64,000 nt of DNA, from positions 1,189,001 through 1,253,000 of the forward strand of contig NC_003071.7 in the NCBI RefSeq assembly GCF_000001735.4. The letters run 5' to 3'. Source of the DNA: Arabidopsis thaliana (Eukaryota; Streptophyta; Magnoliopsida; Brassicales; Brassicaceae). The notes below the pieces were generated by a model that worked only from the letters and a program-made list of their open reading frames with translations, did not search any database and was not told the DNA's origin. Shown piece by piece: positions 56,320 through 64,000 of the stretch; within the stretch, counting starts at the first letter, position 1, and every line of letters begins with the position of its first letter. The translations under genes and the position numbers were made by a program.

Positions 56320-57080
56320 TCACAGTCTGAACATTAAAAAATATGAATTTCAAGGGTTCAGAGGATGGATTGCCAATTTTGAGTACTCATGTTTTCGGCA
56401 TATATGAGAAGAATTGACGTGTCATCTTTCATGAATCAAGGTCTGGTATGGCCTGTATTGACGTTATAAGGGCTGGTTCTTTATTGGTAGGTTCTCATCC
56501 CTTACACGAATTTTCAGAGCCTTATTTGTTTTTCGAAGAAGAAAATTTAAGTAGAGGGTTTGGTTCTACGTTTTCGAAACGTACATATTTATATCTGAAG
56601 TTTGATACAAATTTTGTTTTACATACTCATATCATATATATTGTTTTTATATGCATATTACTTCTCTCTTCTTTTTGAAGTCATAAATCAAATATACATA
56701 TATATATAAGGTGATAGGTTATGAAACAAAATACAATTAATGTTATTTTTTTAATGGTTGGTTATGTGTGATAACCAAATTTACTAATACAATTAAGATA
56801 TAGCACCTAATTTAAAAAGTTAAGAGACTGACACGAGGGGTTGATGAAAATTACCATTTTCGTGTTTGTTTTTTCTTAATGAAATGTGAAATTGATTAAT
56901 CAACTTAAACTATACACAAAGTGTTTAATCATGTAAAAACAGAGTTCTTATAGTGAGAAGGGAGAATACTAATGGGCCAACATAGTTACAAAACTTTACT
57001 CTACTCAATAAAATTAAATCTATAACCTTTGTAACATTTATTTTACATTTTAGAGTTAAAATCGAAAATAAAATATGGAA
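56320..57080. other. Intergenic DNA between the LTR fossil and neprosin C
   Basis: A 76-codon frame at 56448-56678 has no recognisable features. AT-rich towards neprosin C. Confidence 0.4.
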
Positions 57081-57084
57081 ATAA

Positions 57085-60000
57085 CTAAATAATAATGAAA
57101 ATGATGAAACTAAAGTAAAAAATAAGCGAACTCAATGCTAGAAAAGAGACTCCTGAATGCATATGGTCTGGCCCTCCATACAAAATGTAACTACCCCAAT
57201 CATCTCTAAACATCGCTCTGATGTTGTAGAACTTAGGGTCGTCTACTAGTACTCCTACATCACGAACGGACTTGAATCTGTTGTTATCGACAATCTCCAA
57301 ATTGTGAAAGTAGCTAACTTTTCTGAAGCCTCCGTCGGAGAAGCGACCAGATCCCATTTGTGTTGTTGTGTGTCGGCCAAGACTTTGTGAATTCACGACC
57401 TCACCACCCCATTGCACGTCGTCTGCATAAGCTAAATTTGGGAAAATTGTACCTGGCCAATATCCAACCAATGAATGGTTGGATCCCAAACTCAGCCACC
57501 AGTTTTCGGACTCTTGATCCTACATAATTATTTATAAATAACGATATTTAATTTTTAATTTTGAAATGTAAAATTTGTTACGTTAAAATAAAAGTTTTTA
57601 ACAGCAAACTAACTAACTTTCCATACTGATACAGTGATCTCAAATTGTTTACCCTCGAATGTAGAGACAGGAGTAATGGTGCCTCCAAGAATAATGGTGT
57701 TACTTGTTTGTATGAACCACGACACTGAAGGTTGTAGCATCCGGTTACATTGTAGGTGTCGCTCTGAATAAAAGTTTATATTATTTTTGTAAGTAAACTT
57801 ATCGAAGTCATGTTATTGTACATGGTTTTAAATTAAGTATTTCAAAATAAGCAATGCACTAAAACTCTTTACTATATATGCATTAAAAGTGAAACTACGT
57901 AAAATTTAATATGATATTTAAAAAATTTCTTTTAGAATTAATACTAGCAAATGAAAATTTAATCTGATTAGAAATTGAGAGTGTAATTGTTAAGGATGAG
58001 AGTTACTATTTGCATTCAAGCTATGTAATATATACCTCTAAATAGAAGGACTAGTTGAGAAAATTATTCTTTGATTGTCTTTTGGTAAACTCTATATGGA
58101 ATAACTAAAATCGTAATTCTGATAACTTAAATCAAGAGATTACACTTAATTGAGTAATTAAACTTTCAAGTTTGAAAACCAAAACTACCGTTCAAATCAT
58201 ATTTTAAGATATTCGAATATGTTTGATATTTTGTATTCACTATATGTCTATATTGTCGGATCGGATCTCTATTTCTTTTACAGTAGTTTTATGCACATTT
58301 TTCCTTTTAAATTCGACTAGATTTCATTAAAACAAAGGGACTGGATTTATGTGCAGATACAATAATAGTGTTTGTATATAAAAATTATATTTCTCCTTTA
58401 AAACGAAGGTTAGTATTACTTCATACTAGTTAATTTTTAAACAATTCTAAAAAATAACTTAACATTTTAGATTAATGGTCTTAATAGTAATAATAATCCT
58501 TATTTTTATTGTAAGACATATGAGATAAAATGAATCAACTTTTTTTATGAACCACACTTAGTTACTTATTGTCTTGACTTATTGTCTTGATACAAATCCG
58601 GTGAAACCTAAAAAATAAAAAAAATAAATAGTATAAAATGTATTAGTCATTATGTATATATTAAAAAACAAAAAGTAATAATAACACCATAAATTTGAAA
58701 CATACATGCCAACCAACTTCAATGCTGTTAAGATCGTTCCTGTCGTAACTTCCCGAAGTAATCCAAATTTGTGACAAGCTAAACTCGCCTTCTGCTTCTA
58801 CGGTTGGGTTCTACACATTCATCGTAGCCTTTGCTCCATACATTTTCGGATGAGTTTCTGTCTTTACGACCGCATGCTGTTATTTTTCAAGTTATAATGT
58901 CAATTACTAAAACAGACAATAAATATGATGTTTGTAAAATAGGTATGCTTCTATCAGTCACATATGTAATTGTTTAAATATTATAAGATTTTCGCACATG
59001 TTTAATTTAAAAATTGTAGCAGTGATTCTTCTAACCTTAATTTTACTTTCTAACAATAATAATCAAATAAAAACTTATATTTAACAATAATAATAAAATA
59101 AAAACTTATATTTACCAGTAAAGGTTAGTGTATACTGTATAGGTTACGCAAGTTTTATCCTTAATAATAAAATCTTATAAGGGTACACTCTGAACTATGA
59201 AGCAATACACGCAGATTTTTTTTTGTTTTTTTTTGTTAAAACGCCTTCTTAGTTACGTTCTTATACACAAAATTTAAAACATCTAACTTTTTCAAAGAAA
59301 AAAAAAAACCTAAAACATTTATCAATTAAAAACGGAATCAATATATAAACAGTTATGATATTTAAACAGAAAAAGAATTTATATAACCATATAATTTAAG
59401 ACAAAACCATAAATATTAATAAATAAATTTTTATATTTAATTACATATTTATTTACAAACAAAAGTGATTACTACCACATTTCGTGTATCGTAGTCATTA
59501 ATTTGTATTTTAGACATGAGATTCAATGGATTATTTCCAGGCTGATGTAAGAAAAAGGTATATATATAATATATTCAGGCCCAGTCTAGTCGTTGGTAAA
59601 AGTGGACAAGGCCCATAAATATTTGTAGAAAATTTTCGTTAATATTTTCCTTAATGTAATGGATTTACTAATTACTATATAAACTATAACAATGAAACCA
59701 TATGTAGGTTGGTAATCAAGTGTTTTCTTAAAACAATAGATTTTGTGTTTTTATCAAATAAAAAAACGTTAGAATTTGTTGTCATTAACCATGTATATGA
59801 TAAATTGATAATACCTCGTGTCGATAAGTTTTCACCGGTAGAAGTAGAACTAGTCGTTTCGTCATTCCGAACTGGAACCGTTCCTGCTGGGCACTGCCAA
59901 GTGCTCACGTGGGCTTCCCATGATTTCCATTTGCTTTTCTTTTTTATTTCGAGCGGTTTTGGAAATTCGGATGGTCGTTCCTGTATAAAAAGAAGTTTTT

Positions 60001-60669
60001 GATTATTAATATCCTATATAAACTGATTATCAACACATAAGACAATTGATAATTGAATAAAATGATAAACATTTTAAAGAAACCTGGATTTTGTGGTTTT
60101 TTAAAAGATCATGATAAAATGCTTTCTGGTCATATATATCAACGCAGTCGACTTTTTCTTCATCTGAGGTCTGTAACAAAAAAACAGACAAATATATTAA
60201 TGTATGACTTCTAAATAACCTCATCAATTGGACTATATATATATATATATATATGTATCCATTCACTTTAACCTAAATTTGAGTCGCCGAAACAGAACCT
60301 CTTAGTCTTATGCTAAACTAAAGACCGCTCATTTGTTTTTTTGGTTCTTCATCGCTAGATTTTAGTGTCTTATTAGACTCCAAAGACTTCTCTTTTGAGC
60401 TGACTTTCTAGCTAAAAGTATGATCTTTAGTGCAATTAACCTTCAGAGGATGCGTTTAAGCATTACACAATTCTGCGGAATATTTAAAATTCTTTAATTT
60501 CCAATCCTTCTATTTATCCATCGGAATTTTTTTATATTAGCTAATTCCAAAATTTGTGTTTTGAAGAAGTAGGTATTTGTACCTTAATGGTGATGAACGA
60601 ATTCGAAGGGGAAACTATCACGAGGCCTAGAAAAAAGATCATCCATAGCATCATCAGCAAGAGCTCCAT
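57085..60669 (-). pseudogene. Neprosin-type peptidase, decayed copy C
   Basis: All seven exons are still visible: 60669-60583 (signal peptide MELLLMMLWMIFFLGLVIV), 60170-60084 (VDCVDIYDQKAF, LLKNHKIQ), 59980-59815 (SWEAHVSTWQCPAGTVPVR), 58880-58708 ([27 protein letters not shown]), about 58605-58575 (DLYQDNK), 57770-57617 (YNVTGCYNLQC) and 57519-57085 (NWWLSLGSNHSLVGYWPG, VQWGGEVVN, TTQMGSG). Exon 3 has one extra base near its end and exon 4 has a stop where copy B has the Trp of IWDPT. Exon 5 has lost FIYWT in a short tandem repeat, and exon 6 lacks one base after LQC. Exon 7 is open and keeps the catalytic-type GGE and the hydrophobic tail. Dead, but less rearranged than copy A. Confidence 0.88.
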
Positions 60670-60699
60670 TGTAGAACTCTTTTTCTGTGTCACGCTTCC

Positions 60700-62560
60700 T
60701 CTCTCACCTTTGATATCTTTGTGTCTCTCTCTCCGGCGATCTATCTCTTTTACCGGCCGGCGATCTTTCTCACTAGCGATATCTCTCACTCTCTCCGTTT
60801 CTTAGTCGAACCCACACACCTCTCTCTCTCTCAATAGATTCATCTTTTTCTAGCTCAGCCATTGATCAGTCTCTCTCTTCACCTCCTTCTTAATTTAGTT
60901 GTGTTTCTATTTTTCAGCATGTCTCGTTCGCTTCCCAGTTTTGTTTTTTCAGACCTTTTAGGGCAAAATAAGTGTGGTTATTAGGTTGTAGATATTTTAG
61001 TAGAGACTACTGCTAATTTTTTCATACGATAAAATTATAATGCTTGTTTATAGAAGAAAAACGATTTTGTTTATATATGAAAATCTAAAATATTAAAATC
61101 TCCTGTGAAAATCAACATTTTTGACCTTCTCGATTTTAATTATGATCATTCATAGTTAATAAATTGTTATGAGTTTCTTTTTTTTTTATGAGTTGACTAA
61201 AGAATGAGAACACCATGTTCGCTTTAACGACATAACAAAAATGTTTTCTGAAATTTGTGACGTTCTTATATTCAATACATGGACTATAAATAGAAATATT
61301 CATTCTTTTCATAATTTTGGAACATTTCGAAAATAGAAACCTGCGGACACTCTGTCTTCTATTATTTGGTGGAGCCTATATTTCTGTGAATACCATTTTT
61401 TCTTTTTGTTTGAGTAGGTTAATTAGCAAATGCTACATTTTGCAAATTAGTATTGTTAACGTTACGTACTGCAAGATTAAGAACATTGTTTTTGTAACTA
61501 GCTAATAGATATTTTATTTTATTTTATTTTAACAATATAAATTAAACTTTTCCAAAGCAATTAAACACTGACTTTAACAAAATCAAACTTCTCCAAAGAA
61601 CATTGTTTTTGTAACTAGCTAATAGATATTCATACCTATTTCATCGATCGTATTTCAAAGTGCACAAATTTCCTAGCCGTTTAGGAAAACATCCAAATTT
61701 TGATCACGATGAACTGATTGTGTAATATTAAATTCTTAAATTTTAATTTATTTTTTTAGTGTATGACTAAAAATATCTACCGAAAGTCTGAAACTAAATA
61801 CTTAAATGTGATTTACAACATTAACTAAGTTTTTTTGACAGAAAACTGAAAAATTAAATTCGGTGGTTCGCTATACAATTTCTTTTAACAAAACTTTCTT
61901 AGATTATATTTAGTCCACAATATGATATAACATGTTTACTAAAAATACTGTGATTAAGTTTAACAAACATTATACAAATTTTTGTTTTTGGAATATATAT
62001 ACAACAGGAATTAAATTTGTCAACAAAAACTTTAAGACTTATTAAGATAATTATATACTTTAAACAATATACTTCCCAGTTAAACTAAAACAATGTACTT
62101 CCCAGTTAAACTAAAATTGAGTAATAATAAATATGCATGATAATTACTAAAATTGAAGTTAGCATTACTAAAATTGAGTAATAATAAATGATAAATAAGC
62201 ATTAAACAAAAACTAAAATTGAGTAATAATAAATAGTAATAGTTAAACTAAAACATTTCCACAGCTTCGTCCACTTTTCCATGAAACTAAAGACAATTAT
62301 CTGTTATTTGTTTTTAAGTATATTTATTACTATTACTCAATTTTAGGATAAAACTAGATTTTAAAAATAAATGTTAAAATAAAAGGTTGAAAGGAATGGG
62401 AAAAAGGTGGTCCACACTCCAGACAGTAATGGTATTAAGTTTTGAGAATGTGGCAACAAAAGAGGGAGAAAAGGTAGGGAGGGCCTAATGGCAAAAACAT
62501 AAAAATGAAAGAGACAAAGCAATCAATATTCAAAAAAAAAAAACACCTGATGCATAGTAC
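60700..62560. other. 5' flank of neprosin C, conserved with copy B
   Basis: Homologous to 46440-47750: a (CT)n tract near 60820, ccttttagggcaaaata, gctttaacgacataacaaaaatgtttt, ctataaatagaaatattcattctttt (61285) and ggtagggagggcctaatgg. A short repeated phrase (aaattgagtaataataaat) occurs four times at 62110-62235. No gene seen. Confidence 0.6.
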
Positions 62561-62578
62561 TCCTTAATGAGTATATCA

Positions 62579-63987
62579 TTATCCCTTTAACGAAACCTCT
62601 CAGACACCATTATCGAGGTCGCATCGAAATTTAACTTCTCCGGCGCCGGTAGAGCCTTTGCTCGCCGGCGTCGGGACTCCTCTCTTCCTTTACGCTATCG
62701 TTTCAAAAAAACTGTTGTTGGGCTCTATTTTTCTCCTGTTCTCCGTAAACTCTCCCACATATCCAAAGTTATCTCGGGTTTTTCGGTCGAGATCTTGCTC
62801 ACGTTTTCCTTAAGATCCGTTACCCCGAAAACCTTCGCGATTCTCGTCGTTCGTCCTACTTGTCGTCTCCCCTCGAAGTCAAAACCAGCACCTCCTGACT
62901 CCTCGCCGTGGGATTCAAATCCCACCACTAAGTTCTTTGCTTGGATGTTGCGGGACCAGAGCTCTGCATTGACGCTGGAGTCGAAAAAGCAAAAGACGGC
63001 GGAAGAATCATTCACAGCAGCTCGATCATCATCTTTAGAAGCTCCAACCCTACTAGATCTTGCCACAGAATTTCAATCTATGTTGACCGGAATTGTTTCG
63101 CCGCCTCAGATTGGGAGGAAGACAAAGGTAAAGCTGCTTAACCTAATCATGCTGAATGTCTCTCAGTTTGGGCCAGGCCCAAGAGTGCTCTACATCCCCT
63201 GCAGCCCATTAGACATTCTGTCTCAGCCCAACAGGAAAGTCTTCGGCAGAAGCCCAACTTTCATAAGGCCCAGGTCTGTTCTTTTTTTCTTATTGGCAAG
63301 ACAACGTTTGACGATCTCTTACTCGGTAACAGAGGGTAATGGACGCCTTCTTAGTTTTGTAGTGAGAGAGTTAGGTTGGTCTTGTCTTTCCTTTTCATAA
63401 AACCTGGTGGTTACTTTAACTCGGTGGTTAGTTTAACTCGGTGGATAATCGTTCTTAATCATTCCGTCTCAAGCATAAGGGACGATGCATCTCAACTCTC
63501 TCGAACATTTCTGGAGAAACGGCCTTGGTATGTGCAACTTAACTCTTTCTCAAGCCCTTATACTTCAATGATGGATGGTAGTCTTTCGATTGGCCATGGA
63601 CACCAATCTAGCTTCGCATCTTTCATTTGGTTATGGCATTGTGATTATCTATGGCGTTTCCCACAAACCTTCTTCACCCTTTGGCCATTAATTCCATCGA
63701 AATCCTATTTAGAACTTTTCAAAAGCTCTTATGCGTCGACCGCACGAGCCTTCATTGACCACCAGCTGGTCCGGGAATCCTCGAAGCTCGTCTTCAACCA
63801 TGTTTACCTCTTGGTTTCAACAGATTCTCCAAGTCTTGCAAGCTTCTTAAAGCCGATCACAACTTTGGAAAACTCATGGAACCCTTATCTTTATGTTCCT
63901 TATAATGTTTTACTTTTAGTTTGTATGAATTCTCCTCCTTTGAAGTTTTAATGAATGAAAGTATTTTGCCCAAAAAAAAAAAAAAAA
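62579..63987 (+). mobile_element. Poly(A) retroposon R2, complete with target-site duplication
   Basis: Flanked by identical 13-base repeats AATGAGTATATCA (62566-62578 and 63988-64000) with a poly(A) of about 17 at the 3' end after gtattttgccc. The homologous uninserted site is present near neprosin B (47720-47732), so the borders are firm. GC-rich start (ctccggcgccggtagagcctttgctcgccggcgtc) like R1. It has two long overlapping frames (201 codons at 62795-63400 and 191 codons at 63376-63951) without recognised domains. GGCCCA-type boxes cluster at 63170-63270. Family resembles Sadhu-type or other LINE-mobilised retroposons. The perfect repeats suggest a young insertion. Confidence 0.75.
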
Positions 63988-64000
63988 AATGAGTATATCA

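Noticed and set aside
61317-61505. 62-codon frame near a + strand TATA box upstream of neprosin C
   Set aside because: The homologous region in copy B (47090-47200) lacks the ATG and the frame, although the nucleotides are conserved.
62795-63951. Frames of 201 and 191 codons as host genes
   Set aside because: They lie between the target-site duplications of retroposon R2. No domain was recognised. Kept only as a property of the element.
1-64000. tRNA, rRNA or organellar insertion
   Set aside because: No tRNA-like TTCGANTC box with a matching acceptor stem and no rRNA or plastid gene phrases were noticed on reading; a scan program was not available.

Overview
The window reads as nuclear DNA of a crucifer, most likely the genus Arabidopsis. 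It is AT-rich, its genes have short introns with GT/AG borders, and its repeats are of types familiar from Arabidopsis: small Helitrons, non-TIR Mutator-like elements, PIF-type MITEs and L1-type LINEs. No tRNA, rRNA or CRISPR array was seen. All assignments rest on reading motifs and reading frames; no database search was run.

Two families of secreted-protein genes dominate. The first is a defensin-like (DEFL) cysteine-rich peptide family on the + strand. Each gene has a signal-peptide exon, a phase-1 intron and a mature exon with the spacing C-x3-C-x8-C-x3-C-x9-C-x4-CCC. I count four intact members (starts 8885, 25428, 28568, 49677), one intact except for its 5' splice site (32111), one intact except for a homopolymer frameshift (35389), and four decayed copies (23750, 31143, 50328, 54663). 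The second is a neprosin-type (DUF239 plus activation peptide) family on the - strand. Copy B (38749-46435) is fully open through seven exons, copy A (16274-17510) is truncated, and copy C (57085-60669) is decayed.

The two families were duplicated together. Flanking DNA of neprosin A up to DEFL 23750 aligns by eye with that of neprosin B up to DEFL 49677, and the 5' flank of B aligns with that of C. Within this, a tandem duplication produced two ~5 kb units (about 23.9-29.1 kb and 31.0-36.0 kb), each with three DEFL genes, a small NHX antiporter exon fragment and the same pair of adjacent MITEs.

Left part: an LTR-like fossil (1.7-2.3 kb); a broken IRT/ZIP metal transporter gene (2786-3996, - strand) flanked by two copies of an unidentified 43-47 codon relic; a 3' LINE fragment with poly(A) (5.7-6.5 kb); a 220-bp tandem repeat (7.3-7.7 kb); DEFL1; and two RPA1-like OB-fold genes on the - strand (10.3-14.7 kb), both damaged.

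Insertions: a Mutator-like element carrying GC-rich gene-like DNA and a 35-bp minisatellite (18.6-19.6 kb); a VANDAL-like element packed with an ACAGATTTGTT-type motif (21.4-22.8 kb); a 411-bp Helitron inside the intron of DEFL2; poly(A) retroposons at 29.4-30.9, ~48.3-49.0 and 62.6-64.0 kb; a 3'-truncated LINE (40.2-43.5 kb) inside intron 5 of neprosin B; an element with several E2F-like boxes and a 32-bp minisatellite (52.4-53.5 kb); and a Helitron 3' end at 53973. Three separate insertions can be compared with an uninserted paralogous site inside this same window.
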